DNA of 64,000 bases, taken from the NCBI RefSeq assembly GCF_024699925.1, contig NZ_JAJOMX010000001.1:3758001-3822000 (forward strand), written 5' to 3'. The notes under the pieces are model-generated. The model was not told the origin of the DNA. It ran no database searches and saw only the letters and a program-made list of their open reading frames with translations. Shown piece after piece: positions 46,258 to 54,956 of the stretch (the stretch's first letter is position 1; the number at the start of each line of letters is the position of its first letter). The position numbers and the translations under genes are program-made. This DNA is from Mesorhizobium sp. J428. GTDB taxonomy: Bacteria > Pseudomonadota > Alphaproteobacteria > Rhizobiales > Rhizobiaceae.

Positions 46258-46542
46258 ATGATTATCATCGCTGGCTACACCCGCACCGATGCTGAGAAGC
46301 GGGACGGTGCCGTGCGAGCTTTCAAGGGCTTGGTCGAACGCGCGAGGGCCTATGACGGCTGTCTCGACTTTTCCATAAGCGCGGACGCGGTCGATCCGGA
46401 GCGCGTCAATCTCTTCGAGTGCTGGCGTGACCAGACCACGCTTGACGCCTGGCGCAAGGTCGCGAAGGGGGGTCCGAGGGGAAAACCCAGGGAGGTGGCT
46501 GTTAGCCTCTATCGCACCGACAAGTCCGAAAAACCCTTCTAG
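46258..46542 (+). CDS. ABM-family quinol monooxygenase-like protein
   Basis: 94 residues of the dimeric alpha/beta-barrel fold: MIIIAGYTRTDAEKRDGAVR, YDGCLDFSISADAVDPERVN, then NLFECWRDQTTLDAWRK. Related proteins act as cofactor-free monooxygenases on quinols or polyketides. AAGGAGGAG lies 5 bases before the ATG. Downstream of the first SnoaL-like gene and upstream of the second. Confidence 0.83.
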   Translation: MIIIAGYTRTDAEKRDGAVRAFKGLVERARAYDGCLDFSISADAVDPERVNLFECWRDQTTLDAWRKVAKGGPRGKPREVAVSLYRTDKSEKPF

Positions 46543-46565
46543 ACCTGATCTCAAGAGGTGAAAAG

Positions 46566-46928
46566 ATGAATGCCGATAGCAAAATCACACGCGAAGTCGT
46601 CACCCGTTTCCATAATGCTTTCGCAAGGCATTGCCCCGAAAACCTCGACGATCTGATCGGTGAAGGCTGCGTTCTCGAGAACACGGCTCCCGCACCTGAT
46701 GGCGCGCGCTATGAAGGGCGTGAAGCTTGCCTCGAATTCTGGAAGGGGATTGCGTCCTCTGCGAACCTCGCCTTCCAAGCCGAAGAAATTTGGGCCAGTG
46801 AAGATCGCGGGATCATCCGATGGCGGCTCAGCTGGGGCGACAGCGCGGCGAATTGGGTCCGAGGGGTAAACATCATGCGCGTTCGGGACGGAAAGATCGT
46901 CGAAGGGCGAGGATACGTGAAGGGATAA
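46566..46928 (+). CDS. SnoaL/NTF2-like protein 2
   Basis: 120 residues, a diverged paralogue of the gene at 45843: TREVVTRFHNAFARHCPENL, DGARYEGREACLEFWKGI, DRGIIRWRLSWGD and the NIMRVRDGKIVEGRGY end align with it. GAGGTGAAAAG precedes the ATG. Possibly a heterodimer partner. It ends 12 bases before a pdxH remnant. Confidence 0.83.
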   Translation: MNADSKITREVVTRFHNAFARHCPENLDDLIGEGCVLENTAPAPDGARYEGREACLEFWKGIASSANLAFQAEEIWASEDRGIIRWRLSWGDSAANWVRGVNIMRVRDGKIVEGRGYVKG

Positions 46929-46940
46929 AACATCAGGGGG

Positions 46941-47036
46941 CCGAAAGCGGTCGTGCCAGACCTCGATCTGTGTCGGCAAGATGCGGAAGCCCGCCCAGCG
47001 AGGCCGGCACGGATATCTCTGAACGGATAGCGGGCG
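46941..47036 (-). pseudogene. Remnant of a pdxH-like gene
   Basis: Read on the minus strand, this segment gives YPCRPRWAGFRILPTQIEVW and then HDRFR, which aligns with the C-terminal part of the intact PdxH ([20 protein letters not shown]) encoded at 49648-50262 on the same strand. It has no start, no complete domain and no stop of its own. It begins where the TetR operon ends, suggesting that insertion or deletion truncated a second copy. Confidence 0.7.
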
Positions 47037-47067
47037 GCGCAGGGGCCGCCCGCATCCGCCTTGTGTA

Positions 47068-48426
47068 CTATTCGCTTTTCGCCGCGAGGAAATCCGCCAC
47101 GTCGAGCAGGATGAACTCGTTGTTGGCGGCCTTGCCGATCTCGCGGCCGCCGGAGAAGGGCAGGTTGTTGTCGTTCGCCACCATGATGTGCGTGTCGTCG
47201 ACGCGCATCACGTCCTCGATCGTGAAGAAGGGGAAGGTGAGCTTGCCGGCGGTCGCGTTCGGCCCGACGATTGCGGCGATGGCCTTGTTGTCGGGGTCCT
47301 GGATGTCCATCAGGTTGATCGTGCCGATGCGGGTGATGAAGCCGTCGTCGCTGACCTTGGCGGTGTCGACCAGGACGATGTTCTTCACCTTGGCCGGCTG
47401 CGGATAGCAGGCCGACATGTCTTCGCCGGCGCAGGCGACAGAGGCGTCGCCCTCGCCGTTGTCGCGTTCGATCACCAGCGCGCGGGTGTCGTCGATGAAG
47501 TTGAAGTCGCCGATTGCCGTTGCACCCTCGGCGAGCTGGAACTTGTAGCTGGTGCCGGTCCAGTCGCGCTTGGCGGTGTCGAAGGTGATGACGCGCAGGA
47601 ACGAGCCTTCCGGCTTGCCGTCCTCGCCGAGCAGCGGCTTCTCCAGCATGCCCCAGAGCAGGTTGGTGCCGGGCTGCAGCGCCATGCCCTCGTAGCCGCC
47701 GGACCGCTGGACGCGGAAATCCTTGCCGGCGACGGCGGGGACGACGACGCCGGGCGTGTCCGGGCCCTTCAGCGCCTGACCGTCGAGCATGGTCTGGTGG
47801 ACGGAGAGCACGCGGCCGTCGAGCGAGGCGCGGATGACGAAGGGGCCGAACTCGTCGCCCAGCCAGATCTCGTCGTTGAGGAACTGGATGCTCTCGGGAT
47901 CAAAATCGGCGCCGGTGAGATAGCGGCTCTCGGTGCCTTCATAGGCGATGCGGAACGGCACCTTGCGGTCCGGGTCGCGCAGGAAGACGGTCTCGGCGCG
48001 CTCGACCTTGCCGGTTGCGAAATCGGGCTTCATGCGGTGGAAGAACAGCATGGCGTCCGGGCTGTTGACCTTGGAGCCGAAGCCATTGTCGGTCAGCGTG
48101 TAGACGCTGCCGTCGGCGGCGCGGTTCATGGCGAAGCCCGACATGCCCTGCACGGGCTGGCCGAGGAAGGGCAGCGAGATGCCGGTCGGGTGCTTGCCGT
48201 AATTGGCGCCGACGTCGCCCATGACGCTCATCGGCTTGTCGTTGCGGGCAGCGCCCGTGAACTTGCCGGAGGTCCAGGCGTCGCGCGGCGCATCGGCCGG
48301 CGGCGCCACCATGGTGAATGCCGGCAGATAGGCATGGCCGGCGAGCTTGGCGGGGAACACCTGCTCGGCCTGTGCCGAGGTTGCGATGACGAGCAGGGCG
48401 GCGGAGGCGAGTAGCGATCGGATCAA
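47068..48426 (-). CDS. Secreted esterase-like activity of phytase family protein
   Basis: 452 residues from a TTG with AAGGAG 9 bases upstream. A signal peptide (IRSLLASAALLVIATSAQAE) is followed by a seven-bladed-propeller-like domain: GYEGMALQPGTNLLWGML, the YLTGADFDPESIQFLNDEIW segment and NDNNLPFSGGREIGK near the end are typical of the family. Such proteins probably hydrolyse phosphoester or ester bonds in the periplasm; no phosphatase activity can be assigned. The in-frame extension upstream to 48657 is not homologous. Confidence 0.86.
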   Translation of the reverse strand: MIRSLLASAALLVIATSAQAEQVFPAKLAGHAYLPAFTMVAPPADAPRDAWTSGKFTGAARNDKPMSVMGDVGANYGKHPTGISLPFLGQPVQGMSGFAMNRAADGSVYTLTDNGFGSKVNSPDAMLFFHRMKPDFATGKVERAETVFLRDPDRKVPFRIAYEGTESRYLTGADFDPESIQFLNDEIWLGDEFGPFVIRASLDGRVLSVHQTMLDGQALKGPDTPGVVVPAVAGKDFRVQRSGGYEGMALQPGTNLLWGMLEKPLLGEDGKPEGSFLRVITFDTAKRDWTGTSYKFQLAEGATAIGDFNFIDDTRALVIERDNGEGDASVACAGEDMSACYPQPAKVKNIVLVDTAKVSDDGFITRIGTINLMDIQDPDNKAIAAIVGPNATAGKLTFPFFTIEDVMRVDDTHIMVANDNNLPFSGGREIGKAANNEFILLDVADFLAAKSE

Positions 48427-48776
48427 GGCGGGGCTCCTTCGGAGGAATGGAAACCCGAACCGACTAACCGTCCCGCGTGACAGGACCTCTACCCTTGCAT
48501 GACGAAACGATGTCGCGGGTGTTGATAGCCGGGAGTGCCTGCTCTTTCGGACCTCTAGGCCGATGCGCTTCGGCCTCAGATCACGCCCATCGAGCATCGC
48601 CGCGGCGTTCGGATCTCCTGCGCCGCGATCCGGCGCAGCCCTTCGCCAACGCGGCAATCCTCACACTTTGGATTTCGAAAGCCGTGACCAGGCTGGATAC
48701 TGAATCCAGTGGACACCAATGAATTCTGCCGGTTTACTTGACGTTAGGGAATGTCGAACACTTGGGATATCTCAAT
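48427..48776. other. 350-base gap between two divergent secreted-protein genes
   Basis: The two genes start on opposite strands from here, so both promoters should lie inside. A frame of 81 codons (48477-48722) has no coding bias and no family. The half nearer 48700 is AT-richer, and GGATATCTC stands just before the ATG at 48777, but no RNA, repeat or clear promoter was recognised. Confidence 0.5.
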
Positions 48777-49609
48777 ATGAAAACCGTCATTGCATCCGCG
48801 GGCGTCGCCCTGGCGTTGTATGTGTCTTGCGCGCACGCTGAAGTTCAGGATTGCATCGAGATCGTTTCCCTGCCGGCAGTGATCACCCAACAGGGGATCC
48901 ATTGCATGAAGAGGGATCTCGCCACCTCCGCCACGACCGGCAATGCAATTACCATCAACGCCAACAACGTGACCATCGAGATGAACGGCTACAAGCTCGG
49001 CGGCTTGGGCGGCGGCGTGAACACTCAGGCAACGGGCATCTCGGCTTACAATCGTCAGAACATAACCATACGTAACGGCGCGATCCGCGGCTTTCTTCAC
49101 AATGTCAAAATCGAAGGCCCGCAGATCGGAGGGTCGAGCGCTGGTCATCTCATCGAAGATGTCAGGAGTGAGAGTGCGCGCTATGTCGGTTTGTGGGTGA
49201 TGGGCTCGCATTCGGTCGTGAAAGACAACACGGTGACCTTGACCGGCGGCGGAACTTTCACGTCCGCGTACGGCATCGTCGTTCAGTTCGGCGAGGGGCA
49301 TTCCGTCATGGACAACATCGTCAACGACGTTTCGGAGAGCATCCTGGCTTACGGCATCATAGCGTCGGACACGATTGGCGCGGTCGTCGAGGGTAATCAG
49401 GTCCGGGATGTCGTAGCTGGTACTCGTACGGCATCTTCTCATCCGGAGAGCGGAGCGTCATCCAACGGAATACTATTATCAACTTCTCGGTCGGCACTAC
49501 CGGAATAGACGGCCAGGCGACCAACGACGCGTGTATCGGGAACGCGGTCACGAATTTCACCACGCCGCTCAGCGCATGCTCGCTGTCCAGCGGAAATCTG
49601 ACGTTCTGA
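48777..49609 (+). pseudogene. Secreted right-handed beta-helix protein, single-base frameshift
   Basis: A signal peptide (KTVIASAGVALALYVSCAHA) and ~190 residues of beta-helix repeats: NAITINANNVTIEMNGYKLGG, QNITIRNGAIRGFLHNVKI and VVKDNTVTLTGGGTF are typical rungs. Near 49418-49421 (GCTGGTACTCG) one base is missing; adding it yields AGYSYGIFSSGERSVIQRNT, then INFSVGTTGIDGQATNDACI and a TGA at 49607-49609 (277 residues). The gene has lower GC than its neighbours, a sign of recent transfer. Function may be binding or cleavage of polysaccharide; no catalytic residues recognised. Confidence 0.7.
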
Positions 49610-49647
49610 GACTTTCAGCCAGAGCGAGGATCGGCCTGCGACGGACT

Positions 49648-50262
49648 TTACGGATACAGCCGCGTCTTCTCCCAGCCGCCGGCGCCATGCGTAAACACCA
49701 CGCGGTCGTGCAGGCGGAACGGCCTGTCGTGCCAGAACTCGATCTGCGTCGGCATGATGCGGAAGCCCGACCAGTGCGGCGGGCGCGGAATCTCGCCGAT
49801 CGGGTGGCGCGCTGTGTATTCGGCGACCGCCTTCTCCAGCGCGAAACGGCTTTCGAGCGGCCGCGACTGCTTCGACGCCCAGGCGCCGATGCGGCTGCCG
49901 CGCGGCCGGCTGGCGTAGTATTCGTCCGCCTCGGCGTCGCTGACGATCTCGACCGGCCCGCGCACCCGCACCTGCCGGCGCAGGCTCTTCCAGTGGAAGC
50001 ACATGGCAGCCTTCATTGAGCCAAGGATCTCGCGGCCCTTGACGCTCTCGAAATTGGTGTAGAAGACGAAGCCGCGCTCGTCATAGCCCTTGAGCAGGAC
50101 CATGCGCACGTCGGGCAGGCCGTTTTCGTCGACGGTCGCGAGCGCGAGCGCGTTCGGGTCGTTGATCTCGCTCTTCGTCGCGTCATAGAGCCATTCGCCG
50201 AACAGGCGAAGCGGCTCGTCGGCGAGCGTGAAGTCACTTTCCGTTAACCCTGGCGCGGCCAT
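49648..50262 (-). CDS. pdxH: Pyridoxine/pyridoxamine 5'-phosphate oxidase
   Basis: 204 residues. The FMN-binding and substrate motifs are [50 protein letters not shown] and the C-terminal [17 protein letters not shown] ... TRLYP. Converts PNP and PMP to PLP, the vitamin B6 cofactor used by the aminotransferase at 1014 and many others. The shorter start at 50262 is chosen over an ATG at about 50310. Divergent from the next gene with 38 bases between. Confidence 0.96.
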   Translation of the reverse strand: MAAPGLTESDFTLADEPLRLFGEWLYDATKSEINDPNALALATVDENGLPDVRMVLLKGYDERGFVFYTNFESVKGREILGSMKAAMCFHWKSLRRQVRVRGPVEIVSDAEADEYYASRPRGSRIGAWASKQSRPLESRFALEKAVAEYTARHPIGEIPRPPHWSGFRIMPTQIEFWHDRPFRLHDRVVFTHGAGGWEKTRLYP

Positions 50263-50300
50263 ACTTCCACCCTGAACTGATTTGGTGGGGAGATTGCGCA

Positions 50301-50753
50301 TTGTCGCGCGCAGCGCAAGCCACAGGACGCGAAAGGAAGGGGGCCAGCGACAGGCTCCTTCCGGCATTCGTTCTCGCCTCCTGCGCCGGCCTTGCCGGTT
50401 GCGGCGGCGGGATGAGCCTGTCGAAGATCGAGGCGGACCGATCCATCCTCACCAGTGCTGTCGAGCCTGCCCCTGCGCCGAGCTCCCAGGCCATCTCGGA
50501 CCAGACCACCATCCGCAACGCCGTCTCCTCCGCGAATCTGGATGAGCTCAGCGGTAAGCCACTCGCCTGGGCCAATGTCGACACCCAGTCGCGCGGATCG
50601 ATCTTCGACGTCGTCGAGACCCGGAAGAAGGACGTGCTCTGCCGCCGGTTCCGGACCTCGCGCGAGAGCTTCGACGGCGTGGCGCTCTATTCGGGCGAAG
50701 CCTGCCTCGGCCGCGATGGAGCGTGGTATATGCGCGCATTCTCACAAAGCTGA
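50301..50753 (+). CDS. RT0821/Lpp0805-family surface lipoprotein
   Basis: 150 residues from TTG. The [16 protein letters not shown] segment carries a plausible lipobox (LAGC). The C-terminal domain ([20 protein letters not shown] ... [16 protein letters not shown]) matches the 17-kDa antigen-like family. It is probably an outer-membrane or periplasmic lipoprotein; function unknown. Confidence 0.78.
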   Translation: MSRAAQATGRERKGASDRLLPAFVLASCAGLAGCGGGMSLSKIEADRSILTSAVEPAPAPSSQAISDQTTIRNAVSSANLDELSGKPLAWANVDTQSRGSIFDVVETRKKDVLCRRFRTSRESFDGVALYSGEACLGRDGAWYMRAFSQS

Positions 50754-50828
50754 CGTGGCCGGTCTGGAATTTCTTCCTAGACTCGCTCATATACGGGACA
50801 ACTCAGTCCATTCTGGAATTGGCTTCAC

Positions 50829-51764
50829 ATGCGCAATCCCTACGACGTTCTGGGCGTTGCCAAGACCGCTTCGCCCAAGGAGATCAAGGCCGCGTTCCGC
50901 AAGCTCGCCAAGCAGCATCATCCGGACCAGAATCCGGACGATCCGAAGGCGAAGGACCGTTTCGCGGCCGTCAACCAGGCCTATGAGATCCTCGGCGACG
51001 AGAAGCGCCGGGGCGAATTCGATCGCGGCGAGATCGACGCGGAGGGCAAGCCGCGCTTCGCCGGCTTCGAGAATGCCGGCGCCGGCGGTGATCCGTTCGG
51101 CGGCTTCCGCCGGTCCGGGCAGGGGCCGGGTGGCGCGCGCTTCGAGTTCCGCTCGACGGGCCCCGGCGGCCCGGGCGCCGGCGGTTTCGGCGGCGCGGGC
51201 GACATCTTCAGCGAACTGTTCGGCTCCGCTTTCGGGCGAGGCGAGCCGGAGATGGGCGGCCGCGGCGCGCAGGCGCCCGAGATGAAGGTCAATCTCGACG
51301 TCTCGATCGAGGAGGCAGCCACCGGCGTGCGCAAGACGGCGCTGTTCCCGGACGGCCGCAAGGTCGGGGTCCAGCTTCCCGCCTATCTGGAAGACGGCCA
51401 GGAGATGCGGCTCCAGGGCGAGGGCGCGCTGCTGCCGACCGGAGGGCGCGGCGACGCGGTCGTCAGAATCCGTTTCCGCAAGCATCCGCGCTATACGCTC
51501 GACGGGCGCGACCTGCGCGTCGACCTGCCCGTCAGCCTGCGTGACGCTGTCCTCGGCGCGAAGGTGCCTGTCGACACGCTCGGCGGGCGCGTGGCCGTGA
51601 CGGTGCCGCCGTGGTCGAGCTCCGACCGCGTGCTGCGCATCAAGGGGCGCGGGCTGCCGACCAAGGCCGGCGACAAGGCGGACCTCTACGTGCATGTGCG
51701 CGTCATGCTGCCGGAGGGCGGCGATGCCGAGCTCGAAGCGCTGATGAGGAAGCGCGGCGCTTGA
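50829..51764 (+). CDS. DnaJ-class co-chaperone without zinc finger (CbpA-like)
   Basis: 311 residues. The J domain (RNPYDVLGVAKTASPKEIKA ... KQHHPDQNP) has the HPD tripeptide. A Gly/Phe-rich stretch (GGFRRSGQGPGGARFE and others) follows, then the two C-terminal beta domains (DVSIEEAATGVRKTALFPDG, VPVDTLGGRVAVTVPPW). There is no CxxCxGxG zinc domain, so it is a type II or CbpA-like J protein, activating DnaK. Upstream of fabI by 60 bases. Confidence 0.93.
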   Translation: MRNPYDVLGVAKTASPKEIKAAFRKLAKQHHPDQNPDDPKAKDRFAAVNQAYEILGDEKRRGEFDRGEIDAEGKPRFAGFENAGAGGDPFGGFRRSGQGPGGARFEFRSTGPGGPGAGGFGGAGDIFSELFGSAFGRGEPEMGGRGAQAPEMKVNLDVSIEEAATGVRKTALFPDGRKVGVQLPAYLEDGQEMRLQGEGALLPTGGRGDAVVRIRFRKHPRYTLDGRDLRVDLPVSLRDAVLGAKVPVDTLGGRVAVTVPPWSSSDRVLRIKGRGLPTKAGDKADLYVHVRVMLPEGGDAELEALMRKRGA

Positions 51765-51824
51765 TGCGGCAGCATCCCTATGCGATAGCCAGCACAAAAT
51801 GAGGCTGCGCAGGGAGTAAGCGAC

Positions 51825-52637
51825 ATGGCGGCTGGACAGGGCCTGATGGCTGGCAAACGCGGCCTGATCATGGGCGTCGCGAACAATCGCTCCATCGCCT
51901 ATGGCATCGCCAAGGCCTGCGTCGACCACGGCGCCGAGATCGCGCTGACCTATCAGGGCGAAGCGTTCAGGAAGCGCGTCGAGCCGCTGGCCGAGGAGCT
52001 CGGCGCCTATGTCGTCGGCCATTGCGACGTCACCGAGATGGCGACGCTGGACGCGGTGTTCGACGCGCTGAAGGAGAAGTGGGGCAAGATCGATTTCGTC
52101 GTCCATGCCATCGCCTTCTCCGACAAGGACGAGCTGACCGGCCGCTATGTCGAGACGACGCGGGACAATTTCCTGCGCACCATGGACATCTCCGTCTATT
52201 CCTTCACGGCGGTGGCCAAGCGCGCCGAACCGCTGATGACCGACGGCGGCTCGCTGTTGACGCTGACCTATTACGGCGCCGAGAAGGTGATGCCGCACTA
52301 CAACGTCATGGGCGTCGCCAAGGCGGCACTCGAGGCGAGCCTGCAGTATCTGGCGGTCGACCTCGGGGCCAAGAATATCCGCGTCAACGCCATCTCCGCC
52401 GGGCCGATCAAGACGCTCGCCGCCTCCGGCATCGGCGACTTCCGCTACATCCTGAAGTGGAACGAGTACAATTCGCCGCTGAAGCGCACCGTGACGATCG
52501 AGGAAGTGGGCGATTCCGGCCTCTATTTCCTTTCCGATCTGTCGCGCGGCGTCACCGGCGAGGTGCTGCACGTCGATTCCGGCTATCACGTCGTCGGCAT
52601 GAAGGCCGTCGACGCGCCCGACATCTCGGTCGTCTGA
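51825..52637 (+). CDS. fabI: Enoyl-[acyl-carrier-protein] reductase FabI
   Basis: 270 residues; SDR fold. GVANNRSIAYGIAKACVDHG (NADH-binding), the FabI active-site Tyr-x6-Lys in YNVMGVAKAALEA after TYYGAEKVMPHY, and RVNAISAGPIKTLAASGI are present. Reduces the enoyl double bond in fatty acid elongation. AGGGAGTAAGCG precedes the ATG. Followed 32 bases later by the phosphatase gene. Confidence 0.96.
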   Translation: MAAGQGLMAGKRGLIMGVANNRSIAYGIAKACVDHGAEIALTYQGEAFRKRVEPLAEELGAYVVGHCDVTEMATLDAVFDALKEKWGKIDFVVHAIAFSDKDELTGRYVETTRDNFLRTMDISVYSFTAVAKRAEPLMTDGGSLLTLTYYGAEKVMPHYNVMGVAKAALEASLQYLAVDLGAKNIRVNAISAGPIKTLAASGIGDFRYILKWNEYNSPLKRTVTIEEVGDSGLYFLSDLSRGVTGEVLHVDSGYHVVGMKAVDAPDISVV

Positions 52638-52669
52638 CCGTCTCCAGACCTTTCGAAGAGGAAGCGGCA

Positions 52670-53257
52670 ATGTCCCCGCCGATCTACATCGCGCGCCACG
52701 GCCAGACCGCCTGGAACGAGATCGCGCGCGTCCAGGGGCAGGCGGAGGCCGATCTCACCGAGAAGGGGCGGCGGCAGGCGGCGCAGAACGGCAGGACGCT
52801 CGCGCGTCTCATTCCCGACCCGTCCGGGTTCCGCTTCGTTGCCAGCCCGATGCGGCGCACGCGCGAGACGATGGAGATCATCCGCGCGGAGATGGGACTG
52901 CCGCGGGAGGGCTATGCGCTCGAACCGCGCATCGTCGAGGTGCATTTCGGCGACTGGCAGGGCTTCACCTTCGCCGAGCTGGAAGCCGCCAATCCGGGCT
53001 CGACCTCAACGCGCGATCTCGACAAATGGAACTTCGTGCCGCCGGGGCAGGGCGCCGAGAGCTATGCCATGCTGGCCGATCGCATCCGGCCCTGGCTGTC
53101 GGAACTGGAGGGTCCAGTGGTGGTCGTCACCCATGGCGGGGTGGTCCGCTCGATCTTCCGAATCCTCAACGGAATATCGGACCATGACGCGGCGATGATG
53201 GACGTGGCACAGGACCGCATCCTCGAAATCCGCGACGGCCGGATCGGCTGGGTCTGA
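52670..53257 (+). CDS. Histidine phosphatase family protein (phosphoglycerate mutase-like)
   Basis: 195 residues. IYIARHGQTAWNEIARVQGQ holds the catalytic His (RHG), and VVVVTHGGVVRSIFR holds the second His; FVASPMRRTRETMEII and FGDWQGFTFAELE complete the active site. Substrate unknown. The ATG at 52670 is used; the frame is open from 52022 but overlaps fabI. Confidence 0.93.
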   Translation: MSPPIYIARHGQTAWNEIARVQGQAEADLTEKGRRQAAQNGRTLARLIPDPSGFRFVASPMRRTRETMEIIRAEMGLPREGYALEPRIVEVHFGDWQGFTFAELEAANPGSTSTRDLDKWNFVPPGQGAESYAMLADRIRPWLSELEGPVVVVTHGGVVRSIFRILNGISDHDAAMMDVAQDRILEIRDGRIGWV

Positions 53258-53262
53258 CCCGT

Positions 53263-53508
53263 TCAGTCGGGGATGATCTGGAGGACGATCTTCTCGCCGT
53301 TGATCTCGTCGTACGAGATCGTCACGTCCATGCCCTCGCTGTAGTCCTCGAGCGCAAATTCCTCGGACAGCTTGAAGGACTCGCCGCCCTTGAGGGTGAG
53401 CGTCATGGTCGACTTGTCGATCTTGGCGATGGTGCCCTCGGCGTCGGCGGCATAGGCGGACGAGGCGAAAAGAAGAAGTGCGGCCAGCGCGCCGGAAATG
53501 GCTTTCAT
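53263..53508 (-). CDS. DUF1344 secreted protein
   Basis: 81 residues: a signal peptide (KAISGALAALLLFASSAYAA) and a DUF1344 beta-rich domain (EGTIAKIDKSTMTLTLKGGE ... GMDVTISYDEINGEKIV). Common in rhizobia and other alphaproteobacteria; function unknown. Converges on the phosphatase gene with 5 bases between. Confidence 0.83.
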   Translation of the reverse strand: MKAISGALAALLLFASSAYAADAEGTIAKIDKSTMTLTLKGGESFKLSEEFALEDYSEGMDVTISYDEINGEKIVLQIIPD

Positions 53509-53843
53509 GCGTTCCTCGGTTCTGATGGGGCGCCGCCGCGGGCTGGCGCAGGTCGTGGATGCGTGAACAAACAGCTAAGCCGCGAATGTGTCAAAAGTTA
53601 AATTCAGATGCCTGCATCCGGCCGCGGCATGTTTGACCGGTGGATGAATCGCCAATAGAAGGCACCCCAGACCGGCTGAGAGACTGTTTGGAAATTCTGC
53701 TCTGGCGGCCATCTGATGGCGTTTTCTGCGCTTCCGGTGCTCACGGACCCAAATGTCCGCTCCGCTCCGGTTCTCGAAACCACCACCAGCTGACTCGCCA
53801 GAGCGAATTTCGAACAGTCTCTGAGACCGACGGGGTCCACGTC
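53509..53843. other. 335-base gap upstream of aroC, half filled by a repeat
   Basis: No gene is supported. 53679-53822 is the second copy of a MITE-like element; 53509-53678 is AT-richer (AAACAGCTAAGC...TTAAATTCAGATGC) and should hold the aroC promoter or its upstream part. The aroC frame is open across the repeat but the first codons with homology begin at 53844. Confidence 0.6.
53679..53822. mobile_element. MITE-like element, copy 2
   Basis: 144 bp with ends AGAGACTGTTTGGAAATTCT and GCGAATTTCGAACAGTCTCT, which are imperfect inverted repeats, and the same interior as the copy at 27361 (ATCTGATGGCGTTTTCTGCG, CCACCACCAGCTGACTCGCC). It is 9 bp shorter than the first copy, with indels in the middle and at the ends. 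It lies directly upstream of aroC, so it could supply part of its leader. Confidence 0.83.
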
Positions 53844-54956
53844 ATGTCGCATAACACCTTCGGCCATCTTTTCCGCGTGACGACCTGGGGCGAGAGTCAC
53901 GGGCCGGCGCTCGGCTGCGTGGTCGACGGCTGCCCTCCGGGCATCCGTTTCAAACTTGCGGACATCCAGCGCGACCTCGACCGCCGGAGGCCGGGACAAT
54001 CCCGTTTCGTGACCCAGCGCCGCGAGCCCGACGAGGTGAAGATCCTCTCCGGTGTGGTGACCGACGATGACGGCGAGACGCTGGTCACCACCGGCACGCC
54101 CGTCTCGATGATGATCGAGAACGTCGACCAGCGGTCGAAGGACTATGGCGATATCGCCAGGCAATACCGTCCGGGCCATGCCGACTACGCCTACGACCAG
54201 AAATACGGCATCCGGGACTATCGCGGCGGCGGCCGTTCCTCGGCGCGCGAGACGGCGGCCCGCGTCGCGGCGGGCGCGCTGGCGCGTCTTGTCGTGCCCG
54301 GCGTCTCCGTGCGTGGCGCACTGGTGGCGATGGGCGACAAGGAGATCGACCGTGCCAACTGGAACTGGAATTTCGTCGAGGACGCGGAAAACCCGTTCTT
54401 CACGCCGGACCCCGCCTCGGTGCCGCTGTTTTCCGACTATCTCGACGGCATCCGCAAGGCGGGCTCGTCGGTCGGCGCGGTGATCGAAATCGTGGCCGAG
54501 GGCGTGCCGGCCGGCCTCGGCGCGCCGCTTTATGCCAAGCTCGACCAGGACATCGCGGGCAACCTGATGTCGATCAACGCCGTCAAGGGCGTCGAGATCG
54601 GCGAGGGCTTCGCCGCCGCGCGGCTGACCGGCGAACAGAACGCCGACGAGATGCGCATGGGCAATGACGGCAAGCCCGTTTTCCTGTCGAACCATGCCGG
54701 CGGCATCCTCGGCGGCATCTCGACCGGCCAGCCGATCGTCGCCCGCTTCGCAGTCAAGCCGACCTCCTCGATCCTCACCCCGCGCAAGTCCATCGATACG
54801 TCCGGCCACGACGTTGACGTGATGACAAAGGGCCGCCACGACCCCTGCGTCGGCATCCGCGCCGTGCCGATCGGCGAGGCGATGGTCGCGTGTGCCATAG
54901 CGGATCATTATCTGAGGCATCGGGGGCAGGTAGGCAGGAGGGCAGTAGGGCAGTAG
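53844..54956 (+). CDS. aroC: Chorismate synthase
   Basis: 370 residues. [20 protein letters not shown] is the conserved start with the GESHG signature; [37 protein letters not shown] and [20 protein letters not shown] follow. Final step of the shikimate pathway, using FMN. The last residues (after YLRHRGQ) read VGRRAVGQ and come from an inverted repeat beginning at 54924, so the natural C-terminus may have been altered. The MITE-like copy lies 21 bases upstream. Confidence 0.97.
   Translation: MSHNTFGHLFRVTTWGESHGPALGCVVDGCPPGIRFKLADIQRDLDRRRPGQSRFVTQRREPDEVKILSGVVTDDDGETLVTTGTPVSMMIENVDQRSKDYGDIARQYRPGHADYAYDQKYGIRDYRGGGRSSARETAARVAAGALARLVVPGVSVRGALVAMGDKEIDRANWNWNFVEDAENPFFTPDPASVPLFSDYLDGIRKAGSSVGAVIEIVAEGVPAGLGAPLYAKLDQDIAGNLMSINAVKGVEIGEGFAAARLTGEQNADEMRMGNDGKPVFLSNHAGGILGGISTGQPIVARFAVKPTSSILTPRKSIDTSGHDVDVMTKGRHDPCVGIRAVPIGEAMVACAIADHYLRHRGQVGRRAVGQ

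Noticed and set aside
46551..46979. 142-codon minus-strand frame over the second SnoaL-like gene
   Set aside because: Mostly antisense to a clear gene; only its first ~17 residues resemble PdxH, which is reported as a remnant instead.
48477..48722. 81-codon ORF between the esterase and beta-helix genes
   Set aside because: No ribosome-binding site, no coding bias and no family.
53640..53843. Extended N-terminus of aroC across the MITE
   Set aside because: Chorismate synthase homology starts exactly at 53844 ([19 protein letters not shown]); upstream residues are repeat-encoded.
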